Assembly: GCA_964534705.1 (NCBI GenBank)
Contig: CAZHPY010000001.1
Span: 1 to 64,000, forward strand
Reading direction: 5' to 3'
From: CAZHPY01 sp964534705
GTDB lineage: Bacteria; Omnitrophota; Gorgyraeia; 2-01-FULL-45-10
DNA: 64,000 bases
Below the pieces are notes generated by a model, which was given only the letters and a program-made list of their open reading frames with translations, made no database searches and was not told the origin of the DNA. Shown here piece by piece: positions 25,219 to 33,559 of this stretch; within the stretch, counting starts at the first letter, position 1; each line of letters opens with the position of its first letter. The translations under genes were made by a program, and so were the position numbers.

Positions 25219-27135
25219 CTATATCAACACCTTTTCACCCATTATTGTCTTAAAGAAATCGGTCAGTCTCAAGGTAGCATTACCATCTAACGGCCCAACG
25301 TGTTCCTGCACATGCTTAAGGCCACGCGCGATCTGGGCCAGACGGAAATCATTGTCATAAATAAGCTTTTCAAATACAGGAGCGGCGTTCTCATCCGGAG
25401 AGATATGAACAACTCCCTTGTTTTCCAAGTAATCGAACCCCTGCCCTTCGAATCTTTCCAGTAATCCCTTGTACTGAATACTTACAACGGGGGTTCTTGC
25501 CAACATAGCTTGCCATATCGCAGTCGTTATAGGAACAGATACTATATCGGCCGCTGAACATAGAGAGAAAAGATTGTAATTATCGACTACCCGCCCCTTG
25601 CATCCCCACAACTTAATCCATTTTTTCACATCTTTTGTGGCCTGAAGAGGATGCGTTTTGACTATTAATTGTGCACCCTTAATGGCATTAACAGCCTGAC
25701 CTGTATTCTTAAAAAGTGCTTCGACGTCTCTTATTGTAAACGGACTGGCAGCGAAAAAAGAAATTAAAAGCACTATCGGTTTTTCAAACGACAACCCAAG
25801 ATCAGAACAAACTTTGCGCCTCGCTTCTTCCTTCGAGCTTATGACGGCCCTGTCAACGAGCGTATCTCCCACAGCGCATATGCGCTCTTTCCCATACTGT
25901 CCCAAGAAACTATTATAAAAAACATCTCCGGAAACGGCCATCCACTCCTGAGAACGCACAACCACGTTATTGTAAGCGTTCGAGGAAAGCGCATAATACG
26001 CCACTGTTGGTATCTTACGCTGACGGCAGATCAAGGTAACAGCCCTGGGCAGTTCCCAATCCTCAAAACAAACGACCATGTCGGGCTGACATCGTTCAAC
26101 CGCTCGTTTTGCAACTTCCACATAATAAGCAGAAAACCGGCCTCCTTCCAAACAGGAGTTTCTCAAGATAGGCTCGGCGTAAGGAAATATCGGTACGCCA
26201 TACCAACTATGTCCTAAGCGTAATGGAGCGTGCTTCTTTAATTGATCCCATCCGCGGCGAGCCGCGCCCTCCACGCTTCGTGTCAACTTAACTCCCTCTC
26301 TTGTATTTATCCACTCGTGGCTATAACTACATTTTACCCCGGCTCGTCTTAAATTTTCCGTTAAGGAAACCCTTTTTTCGGCGAGGAGATATATATCTGC
26401 ATCCAAATTTTGACGCAATGAAGGTAACGCCGCAACGAGCCTCTCCACCGAACGGTCGATCCATCCAATAAATAGAATGCGAGGGCGCGTCTTCTTCTCT
26501 GAAAAAATACCGCCCTCTACTTTAGACGGCAGTCGCTTAGCAAAAGAACGGATTAATAATCGATAATCCGGGATGCCTCTCCTGTAAGCCGTTAAACCAA
26601 AGAGAGACGTGAAGAGCCCGTGTCTCTGATCAAGAAGCGGCCCTTCTTTTGCCGCGACCGCTTTAACAATGCCAGCAACCGGTCCTCGGCCAATGGTCCG
26701 GACCGTATCAGGGGACTCTTTTTCGATCACGCCCTTGATAGTGTTAACATAGATCAAGTTATTAAAAAATAATGGGAGAAGCCATCGGAGCTCTATCGTA
26801 CTCAATAGCGGGATATCGCGATGCACTAAACCATATTCCATGCCTAATTCTTTAGACTGGGAATAAAGCGCGTCCGCGAAAGAATGGAGCGAGGAAAAAT
26901 CAACGCTGTTCCATGCGGCAACATTTTCTATTCCATAATTGTATCGCCGCAATCCTTCGTCCTTAACTTTTTCCAGGAAAAGAGCGCTACTGCAGATACC
27001 CCCCACCCCGTCAAGCCCGGAACGTTTTGATAAAAAAGCTAAATAAGAAAGCGCGATATCCTTTGCCTTGAAACGTAAGCCGCAGTGGTTACTATTGGCG
27101 AAAAAATCATCTGTGAAGAGAATTATTTTTTTCAT
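25219..27135 (-). CDS. Predicted GT-B fold surface-polysaccharide glycosyltransferase
   Basis: A 638 aa protein, large for a single glycosyltransferase. The C-terminal half (about 400-625) looks like the donor domain of the CDP-glycerol/polysialyl/KpsC group: KPIVLLISFFAASPFT, then LIVKTHPLQATKDVKKW with the typical KxHP motif, and SIQYKGLLERF. The N-terminal half includes MDxx-like DDFFANSN and no clear family motif. No signal peptide is seen. It lies between methyltransferase genes and should act in the cytoplasm. A capsule-type glycosyltransferase is the best guess, not a firm call. Confidence 0.5.
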   Translation of the reverse strand: MKKIILFTDDFFANSNHCGLRFKAKDIALSYLAFLSKRSGLDGVGGICSSALFLEKVKDEGLRRYNYGIENVAAWNSVDFSSLHSFADALYSQSKELGMEYGLVHRDIPLLSTIELRWLLPLFFNNLIYVNTIKGVIEKESPDTVRTIGRGPVAGIVKAVAAKEGPLLDQRHGLFTSLFGLTAYRRGIPDYRLLIRSFAKRLPSKVEGGIFSEKKTRPRILFIGWIDRSVERLVAALPSLRQNLDADIYLLAEKRVSLTENLRRAGVKCSYSHEWINTREGVKLTRSVEGAARRGWDQLKKHAPLRLGHSWYGVPIFPYAEPILRNSCLEGGRFSAYYVEVAKRAVERCQPDMVVCFEDWELPRAVTLICRQRKIPTVAYYALSSNAYNNVVVRSQEWMAVSGDVFYNSFLGQYGKERICAVGDTLVDRAVISSKEEARRKVCSDLGLSFEKPIVLLISFFAASPFTIRDVEALFKNTGQAVNAIKGAQLIVKTHPLQATKDVKKWIKLWGCKGRVVDNYNLFSLCSAADIVSVPITTAIWQAMLARTPVVSIQYKGLLERFEGQGFDYLENKGVVHISPDENAAPVFEKLIYDNDFRLAQIARGLKHVQEHVGPLDGNATLRLTDFFKTIMGEKVLI

Positions 27136-27142
27136 TTTAAGC

Positions 27143-27784
27143 TCATTTTATGGCCACTGCTATCAGTTTGTGAGAGAAACACATAGCTGGAAAGAGTTTA
27201 AATAATATTCCACCTGTCGGAATGACCTCAATATGACCGAAACATTTTTCTAGCAGATCCTTAAGTTGCCCCGCGTCATAGAAGGTTACATGTGTAGGAT
27301 CGTCGCGTAGCATGCGCAAATTACGGTATACCACCGCGTTAATTATATCGTAAAAGCGCTTGATCGGATAATTAGGCGTCATTACTACTAATTTTCCGCC
27401 GGTTCTTAAAACTCGGTGCAATTCACTGATACACGCTGCCGATTTATGGGATAAGATATGCTCGATTACCTGATCGCTGATGACGAGATCGAAGCTTGAA
27501 TCCGGATAAGGCAACGGCCTGTTCTCATCAATAAGTAGCGCCCGCTCCCAGCCGATTTCCCGACACCTCTTTATGCGAAGTGATGAAATATCACAACCGA
27601 AAATATTATCGGCTCCATATCGATCGGATAAAAAGGAGAAATACTTACCATCTCCGCAGCCATGGTCCAAAACTGTCATGGGTTTACTGGGCACATGTTT
27701 ATCAAGAACGCGGACAAAACCATCCGCGACCATTCCTTTCATGGAACGTTCTATTGCGTATTTCTCAAAGTCTTGATGGCCCAT
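27143..27784 (-). CDS. Class I SAM-dependent methyltransferase
   Basis: A 213 aa methyltransferase: TVLDHGCGDGKYFSFL is motif I, FGCDISSLRIKRC follows, and LVISDQVIEHILSHKSA is motif IV. ELHRVLRTGGKLVVMTPNYP is the usual strand-5 region. It lies 12 bp after neuC, in the direction of reading, and 7 bp before the 638 aa transferase gene. It may methylate the nonulosonate or another sugar of the unit; nothing in the sequence decides this. Confidence 0.83.
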   Translation of the reverse strand: MGHQDFEKYAIERSMKGMVADGFVRVLDKHVPSKPMTVLDHGCGDGKYFSFLSDRYGADNIFGCDISSLRIKRCREIGWERALLIDENRPLPYPDSSFDLVISDQVIEHILSHKSAACISELHRVLRTGGKLVVMTPNYPIKRFYDIINAVVYRNLRMLRDDPTHVTFYDAGQLKDLLEKCFGHIEVIPTGGILFKLFPAMCFSHKLIAVAIK

Positions 27785-27796
27785 ATTATCCCTTAT

Positions 27797-28933
27797 TTAA
27801 AAATGTATATCGCAAAACTTCTTCTGGATAGACGTCTTCCAAAAAGAAGGCGACGAAAGCATCTTCATGAACATATTGGCGCTGTTACCGCGTCCAAACG
27901 AAAAATCCACCGAGCGGCGGACTATGCATTTATTCAAAGCAGCTGCGATCTCTTTTTCATCTTCTTTAACATTAAGAACCGAGTCATTCTCTATGCGCGA
28001 CGATTGCCTGGTGCCAATATTGATGCAGGGCACCCCGAATACCGCGGCTTCACGGATACCGGAACTCGAGTTCCCGATAATAAGATTGGCGTGCTTTAGA
28101 AGACTTATATAGTACTCAAAACGCAGAGAACAGAAAACACGAAAATTAGAGTTGTTCCTCAAAGGACCTAACGCGTTATAAACGACTTCCGACCCCTTAT
28201 CATTATTAGGCTCAATAACAACGAATTTCTTTTTAGAATGGAGCAAGGCGGAGACTACTGTTTTAATATTATCCGGGAGCATCGCGATCTCTGTCGTTAC
28301 TGGGTGATAACAAAAAATACCGTACTCCTCGAACGGAATATCATAACGTTTCTTTACTTTCTGTAAAGAAGGCAATAACCGTGACTTCATGATATCAACT
28401 TCCGGAGAACCTATTACGTGGATCGAATCCTGCGACTCCCCCAACTGAATAAGGCGTTTCCGGGAATTTTGATTAGCCACGCAATGAACATGAGATAGTT
28501 TCGACACAGAGTGCCGGATCAAGTCATCGACCGTACCGGAAAGCTCCCCTCCTTCTATATGGGCTACTAAGATATTATTCAGGACGCCTACGATCGCCCC
28601 GGCCAGCGCCTCAGCCCTGTCACCGTGGACGACTATCAAATCCGGACGAAAAACACGGACGTAGTTAGAAAGCCCCTGGATCGTATTGGCTACTATGAGG
28701 TCCATATCGGAGCTGGAGCTTTCCGTTTGGTTCATAAAAAGAAATACGTTCTTAAAATCTGTTTTCAGTATTTCTTCGTATGTCATCCCATGCCGTAAAA
28801 GGACGTGCATGCCAGTCGCAAATATCTTGCATTCGAACTTGCTCGAACGTTCCACTGTCTGCATTAGCGCCTTCAGTTTTCCAAAATCTGCCCTCGTTCC
28901 TGTTATAAAAAGGATATTTTTCTTTTTAGACAT
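27797..28933 (-). CDS. neuC: NeuC-like UDP-HexNAc 2-epimerase (hydrolysing)
   Basis: A 378 aa enzyme of the WecB/NeuC fold that hydrolyses UDP-GlcNAc (or UDP-diacetylbacillosamine in LegG/NeuC2 forms) to the free ManNAc-type sugar, the first committed step of nonulosonate synthesis. Seen are FITGTRADFGKLKALM, VVHGDRAEALAGA, AHIEGGELSGTVDD and GNSSSGIREAAVFGVPCINIG. It follows neuB by 29 bp, with a GAGGT site before the ATG. No UDP-GlcNAc 4,6-dehydratase is in the window, so UDP-GlcNAc is the simpler substrate. Choosing between NeuC and LegG needs a tree. Confidence 0.88.
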   Translation of the reverse strand: MSKKKNILFITGTRADFGKLKALMQTVERSSKFECKIFATGMHVLLRHGMTYEEILKTDFKNVFLFMNQTESSSSDMDLIVANTIQGLSNYVRVFRPDLIVVHGDRAEALAGAIVGVLNNILVAHIEGGELSGTVDDLIRHSVSKLSHVHCVANQNSRKRLIQLGESQDSIHVIGSPEVDIMKSRLLPSLQKVKKRYDIPFEEYGIFCYHPVTTEIAMLPDNIKTVVSALLHSKKKFVVIEPNNDKGSEVVYNALGPLRNNSNFRVFCSLRFEYYISLLKHANLIIGNSSSGIREAAVFGVPCINIGTRQSSRIENDSVLNVKEDEKEIAAALNKCIVRRSVDFSFGRGNSANMFMKMLSSPSFWKTSIQKKFCDIHF

Positions 28934-28962
28934 AATACCTCACATTAAAATTAAAAAATGCT

Positions 28963-30006
28963 CTATTTGATATCCTGCCAGGACAATTGAGTATTGACCG
29001 GGAGATCCCTATTGAACGCCTTCCCAAGGACATTCTCGAAATCCCGGGCTTTGATCGAACCGTTACCCGGCCTTTTGCACCAAATATTCTCAGGGCTCAG
29101 GACTTCACCCTTTTTCACATCTTTTATAGTAACAACACAGGCATAAGCAAAATTTATTGTTGGCTGCTCTTCCTTTAAAATGTCTTTTGACCCGCCTAAA
29201 GCAGCAAAGACCGCCCGTGAGCCATCAATGAGATCTTTAAGCTTTACTGGATCGATAGATAACGAGATATCTGGCCCGGGCCAGCTTTTATCTGACGTAA
29301 AATGCTTTTCCAATACCTTCGCACCCAGGGCAACCGCCGCAAAACATGTATAATTACCCGTCGAATGGTCGCTCAATCCCAAGATGGCGTCAGGAAAAGC
29401 CAAGGAAAGCTCTGATATCGCCCCTAGTCTCACCTTGTTATATGGCGTGGGATAGACAGAAGTACAATGCATCAGCACAAATGGGATACGGGCCATCCTG
29501 AGGATCTCCACGGCAGGCCGCACAGTCTCCACGCTATTCATTCCAGTGCTCAAGATTACAGGTTTTTTATACAAAGCAATGTGTTTTATCAACGGATAAT
29601 TATTGCACTCACCCGATCCGATCTTATATGCACAAACATCCATCTTCTCAAGACGTACTGCTGCCGCACGCGAAAAAGGCGTGGAGAGAAATATCATCCC
29701 CTTGGATTCCACGTATTTTTTTATCTTACGTTCCTCGACTTCGGTCAAAGCACACCTAGACATAATATTCCAGATGCTCTCTTTTGCATTACCAGGGATC
29801 ACATTATTAGGGATCATTTCATCCTCGATTACATGCGACTGGAATTTAACGCATTCGCACCCTGCCATATGAGCATCATCAACCATGCGGACAGCCTTTG
29901 CAAAACTGCCATTGTGATTGATCCCTATCTCAGCTATGATCAAAGGAGAATGGCCATTCCCTATGGTGCGGCCTCCGATAACCATCTCTTTTTTTATACC
30001 TGCCAT
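28963..30006 (-). CDS. neuB: NeuB-like nonulosonic acid synthase
   Basis: A 347 aa condensing enzyme that joins phosphoenolpyruvate with a ManNAc-type sugar to make a nine-carbon acid (Neu5Ac or legionaminic/pseudaminic-like). The TIM barrel has LIIAEIGINHNG, FLSTPFSRAAAV, AYKIGSGECNNYPL and LGLSDHSTG. The SAF antifreeze-like domain is at about 285-345, including GEVLSPENIWCKRPG. Length is typical. It lies 21 bp after the HisH-like gene and 29 bp before neuC. The exact product among nonulosonates is not settled by these motifs. Confidence 0.92.
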   Translation of the reverse strand: MAGIKKEMVIGGRTIGNGHSPLIIAEIGINHNGSFAKAVRMVDDAHMAGCECVKFQSHVIEDEMIPNNVIPGNAKESIWNIMSRCALTEVEERKIKKYVESKGMIFLSTPFSRAAAVRLEKMDVCAYKIGSGECNNYPLIKHIALYKKPVILSTGMNSVETVRPAVEILRMARIPFVLMHCTSVYPTPYNKVRLGAISELSLAFPDAILGLSDHSTGNYTCFAAVALGAKVLEKHFTSDKSWPGPDISLSIDPVKLKDLIDGSRAVFAALGGSKDILKEEQPTINFAYACVVTIKDVKKGEVLSPENIWCKRPGNGSIKARDFENVLGKAFNRDLPVNTQLSWQDIK

Positions 30007-30027
30007 GATCCTACCCTTAGCCGCCCT

Positions 30028-30672
30028 TCATTTAACCAATTCGACAAAATTATTCAATATCTGCAATCCTACCATAGCACTCTTTTCAGGATGGAACTGG
30101 CAACCGTAAATATTATTTTTATGAACAGCGGAACAAAATGCATTTCCGCCATAATCAGTAGTACTTAATATGTCACCGGCATCATACGGCTGCGCCGTAA
30201 AACTATGCACAAAATAAACATTGCTCTGATCTTGCATGTTATTAAATATAGTCCCGAGCCACCTATCTTTCTTTGGCTCATTTATTCTGTTCCATCCAAC
30301 ATGCGGTATCCTATCATTACAGCCTTTTTTCAGAGATAATCTCACTACCTTTCCATTTAGCAGACCCAAACCTTTTGTCAGGCCGAATTCCTCCCCCTCA
30401 CCCATTAACATCTGCATGCCCAGACAAATCCCCAAAAACGGCTTCCCGGTCTCAACGAACCGATAGATCGTATCAATAAGGCTGTATTTCTTTAAATTAT
30501 CCATCCCTGCCTTAAACGCCCCTACGCCCGGCAAGACCGCAGCGTCATACGAGAAGATATCTTTATTATCCCTGCTTAATGTCGGATCTGCCCCTACTTT
30601 TTTAAGCCCCATCAGTATACTTTTTACGTTTCCTATATCATAATCGATAACAAAGATGCGTTTTCTTTTCAA
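30028..30672 (-). CDS. hisH: HisH-like glutamine amidotransferase, set 2
   Basis: A 214 aa class I glutaminase with triad Cys83 (GICLGMQ), His194 and Glu196 (QFHPEKS). It starts at TTG (30672), overlapping the HisF-like stop by 4 bp, with AGAGGTGA placed well upstream; no ATG lies near the conserved N-terminus RIFVIDYDIGN. It is only a moderate match to the HisH of set 1, so it is not a recent copy. Standing between neuB and HisF-like genes, it should feed ammonia to a PP-loop enzyme that modifies the nonulosonate. Confidence 0.86.
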   Translation of the reverse strand: MKRKRIFVIDYDIGNVKSILMGLKKVGADPTLSRDNKDIFSYDAAVLPGVGAFKAGMDNLKKYSLIDTIYRFVETGKPFLGICLGMQMLMGEGEEFGLTKGLGLLNGKVVRLSLKKGCNDRIPHVGWNRINEPKKDRWLGTIFNNMQDQSNVYFVHSFTAQPYDAGDILSTTDYGGNAFCSAVHKNNIYGCQFHPEKSAMVGLQILNNFVELVK

Positions 30673-31427
30673 ATTCTCACCTCTACGCTATTTCTACATA
30701 AACGATCCTTGATCTCGACGATCGAGGAAACATCATAATGCAGCATCGAAGCTACTGCTACGGCGTTAACCCCCGTGTTCAGTATCAGATCGCTGATCTG
30801 TTCCGGCGTGCCGGCGCCTCCGCTGGCAATAACCGGTATCGATACGCGTTCCGTCACCTTCTTTATGAGATCAACATCAAATCCTTTTTTCGTACCTTCC
30901 TGGTCAACGGAGGTCAAGAGTATCTCTCCGACGCCAAGGTCTTCAAGCCTCTTTACCCACTCTAAAACATCTACGCCGGTGCACTCTCTACCGCTGTCAA
31001 TATACGCTTCCCAGGAGTTCCCCTTCCTTTTGGCTTCGACTGAACCGACAATGCACTGGGAACCAAATATCCTTGAGGCTTCCTTTACAAAATCCGGCGT
31101 CTTTATAGCCTGTGTATTTATAGCCGTTTTATCCGCTCCGGCCCTTAAGGCTTTTTCGATATCGCCTATAGTCCTTAATCCTCCGCCTATCGTCAATGGC
31201 ACAAAAATCTCCTCGCAGGCTTTTTCAATCAAATGAAAGAGACCGTTCCTGTTGTATAGGCTCGCAACTACATCCATATATATTAATTCGTCAGCGCCAC
31301 CAGTATAATATTTGCGAGCAAAGTCTTCCGGCTTGCCTAAAACCCTGACCCCTTCCAGATGGATCCCTTTTACAAGATTAGGGCCTTTAATATCGAGCCG
31401 GGGGATTATCCTGATCTTCCTGTTCAT
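30669..31427 (-). CDS. hisF: HisF-like ammonia-channel subunit, set 2
   Basis: A 252 aa TIM barrel of the HisF family. The first catalytic Asp of true HisF is kept (Asp12 in RIIPRLDIKG), but the second is Glu131 (GSVEAKRK). This is the opposite of the set 1 protein, which has lost the first Asp. It is therefore likely a dedicated partner of HisH (4 bp overlap, downstream) and of the PP-loop enzyme at 33560, not a histidine enzyme. It overlaps the radical SAM gene upstream by 4 bp, so the pair are translated together. Confidence 0.85.
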   Translation of the reverse strand: MNRKIRIIPRLDIKGPNLVKGIHLEGVRVLGKPEDFARKYYTGGADELIYMDVVASLYNRNGLFHLIEKACEEIFVPLTIGGGLRTIGDIEKALRAGADKTAINTQAIKTPDFVKEASRIFGSQCIVGSVEAKRKGNSWEAYIDSGRECTGVDVLEWVKRLEDLGVGEILLTSVDQEGTKKGFDVDLIKKVTERVSIPVIASGGAGTPEQISDLILNTGVNAVAVASMLHYDVSSIVEIKDRLCRNSVEVRI

Positions 31428-32845
31428 TTTATATAGTGCCTCGCGCCCCTGAAACTACTATTGTCTCCGAAGTAGAGCTCTCTAAAATCGTTTATCATGG
31501 ATTCTGCTCTTGCCATATCTTTTGACGTATGCATATAGTGATCCGTTATAAGTTCTTTATTGGCGTCAAAAAGAAGGTTGTAAAATTTATCTTCGGGTAT
31601 GTCGGTAAAATTGACAGTGACAAGATCAGAGTTTTTAAAAAGAGTGAAGAAATCTTCGGCTCCGGAAATATATTTTTTCTTTATGGCTTCGTAATAAAGA
31701 TCGCAGCCCGGATAAGGCGTAACAGGCCTTACGGTTCGGAGCTGGTCATAAGTATTATACTTCTTTATAAGCTCCACATTGCTCCTGAGGGACTCTTCAG
31801 TGTCTCCTATATTGCCCCACAGGAAGTTAAGGCCAAGTCCTATGCCGATCCTTCCGGCAATTTCTGCGGCCCGTATATTCTGTCCGACAGTTGTCCTTTT
31901 TTTCATAAGGTCTAACACTGTCTGGTCAGAGGATTCCATTCCAAAATTGAGGAACTGGCAACCGCAATCTTTCAGGGCAACTGCAAGTTCTTCGTCAAAA
32001 AGATCTACCCTGGCATTGCAGGAAAATTTGATCTCCAAGCCCTTATCTTTTAAGGCGTCCCTGAATTCGTATAACCTTTTTTTTGAGAATATGAAAAGCT
32101 CGTCAAGCATAGTGAAATAGTTAACGCCGTAATTTCTTTTCAAAAAATCTATCTCTTTGATTACATTTTCCACGCTCCTGACTCGTATGCCATCCTCCAT
32201 CCTATAACAGAAATTACATCTATTTATACATCCCCTGCTCGATATCATGCCAAGCACAATATCTTTACTATCAGCGCGGAAAGGCTTAAGGCAGGATGTG
32301 TATTTATCCATCGGAAAAAGCGACCACTCCGGAAACGGAATAAGGTCAAGATTTTTTATGGGCTTACGCCTTTCATTCAAAACGGGTCGGCCATCTTGCA
32401 CATAAGCTATGCCTTTCACTTTTGCAAGATCGCCCCGGTTTTCCTTACATCGCACCAGTTCCGTGATCGTCTCCTCAGCTTCTCCTATTACAATGATATC
32501 TGCCTTTGTTTTCTTTAAAATATAATCATGGACAGGTGATGGCCCTGGCCCGCCGAGAATAAGCCATGCGTTTTTCTTGTGAAGACCTACCATCTCGCAG
32601 AGCGGCACTATCGTCTCAATGAACCGCGATGCCAGAAAGCCTATTCCTATCATGTCGAAGTCATTATTATCCAGAAAAACGGCAAGCTCATCATTTGTAT
32701 AATGAAATACGTCCTGGCAGTACACTTCAACATCTATACCGTTATTCCTGAGTATGCCAGAGAGATAGGCCGGTCCCAGAGGAAAATGATTATCATCCTG
32801 ATAAAGGTCGTGTATTATAAAAAGAACTTTTGGTCGCCTATTCAT
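31424..32845 (-). CDS. B12-binding-domain radical SAM protein in the nonulosonate island
   Basis: A 473 aa protein: N-terminal cobalamin-binding-like domain (about 1-135) and a radical SAM core with Cys206, Cys210 and Cys213 (SSRGCINRCNFCYR), then the usual GMESSDQTVLDLMKK block. It overlaps neuA upstream by 8 bp and hisF downstream by 4 bp, so it is translated in one coupled set with nonulosonate and amidination genes. A radical step on the nonulosonate, such as C- or N-methylation or a carbon-skeleton change, is a fair hypothesis. No reaction can be assigned from sequence. Confidence 0.87.
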   Translation of the reverse strand: MNRRPKVLFIIHDLYQDDNHFPLGPAYLSGILRNNGIDVEVYCQDVFHYTNDELAVFLDNNDFDMIGIGFLASRFIETIVPLCEMVGLHKKNAWLILGGPGPSPVHDYILKKTKADIIVIGEAEETITELVRCKENRGDLAKVKGIAYVQDGRPVLNERRKPIKNLDLIPFPEWSLFPMDKYTSCLKPFRADSKDIVLGMISSRGCINRCNFCYRMEDGIRVRSVENVIKEIDFLKRNYGVNYFTMLDELFIFSKKRLYEFRDALKDKGLEIKFSCNARVDLFDEELAVALKDCGCQFLNFGMESSDQTVLDLMKKRTTVGQNIRAAEIAGRIGIGLGLNFLWGNIGDTEESLRSNVELIKKYNTYDQLRTVRPVTPYPGCDLYYEAIKKKYISGAEDFFTLFKNSDLVTVNFTDIPEDKFYNLLFDANKELITDHYMHTSKDMARAESMINDFRELYFGDNSSFRGARHYIK

Positions 32846-33542
32846 ATTGCGCCTTAAGCAGTAATTCTGCCAGTTTCATATCAAGCTCGCTGTCTATGTC
32901 AATAGACCTGCCGGCCGGCATTATATATGCGAATGTTCTTCTGCCAAAAAACCCTTTAACCTTTTTAAGATAATCTATATACGAGGCGTAGATGACACCG
33001 TTTAAGCGATAAGACGCAGGGAATTCCTGCCTGTTCTTATTTTTCATTTTCTGACTCATGAAATCCTTCATGCACCCATCAGGCGGAAGCAGGTTTACCC
33101 ATGAAGGGGGATAACCCGTATCGCATACCGAGATAATAGCCTGCGCATCCTTAACAAACATTTCCTCTATTGAATTATCGATATCCTCGACGGCCCTAAG
33201 GGGTGACGTAGGTTGTAAAAGCACTATTATATCGAACAGCTCATGCTTCTTCCTGAAAAAATCGGTCGTATGCAATATAACATCTACCATGGGAGTTTTA
33301 TCTCCGGCTAATTCTACTGGCCTGACAAATGGAACGAGTGCGCCATATTTAAGCGAGATGCTTGCTATCTCCTCATCATCCGTAGAAACTACAGTCTTAT
33401 CAAGATACTTGCTTTGGAGCGCGCTTTCTATGGTCCACGCAATAACTGGTTTGCCACAAATTTCCCGGATATTTTTTCTCGGAACGCCCTTAGACCCGCC
33501 TCTCGCAGGAATAATACCCAATATCTTCTTGCCCTTATACAT
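32838..33542 (-). CDS. neuA: NeuA-like CMP-nonulosonate cytidylyltransferase
   Basis: A 234 aa enzyme that activates a nonulosonic acid with CTP to the CMP-sugar. The nucleotide-binding start IIPARGGSKGVPRKNIREI is clear, with KPVIAWTIESALQ, LQPTSPLRAVEDID and the C-terminal RSIDIDSELDMKLAE of the family. It is the single-domain form, with no extra esterase domain. It lies 17 bp after the PP-loop amidotransferase gene and overlaps the radical SAM gene by 8 bp. The matching glycosyltransferase for CMP-sugars has not been recognised in the window. Confidence 0.93.
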   Translation of the reverse strand: MYKGKKILGIIPARGGSKGVPRKNIREICGKPVIAWTIESALQSKYLDKTVVSTDDEEIASISLKYGALVPFVRPVELAGDKTPMVDVILHTTDFFRKKHELFDIIVLLQPTSPLRAVEDIDNSIEEMFVKDAQAIISVCDTGYPPSWVNLLPPDGCMKDFMSQKMKNKNRQEFPASYRLNGVIYASYIDYLKKVKGFFGRRTFAYIMPAGRSIDIDSELDMKLAELLLKAQYE

Positions 33543-33559
33543 TTATAAGCCTCCCGGCA

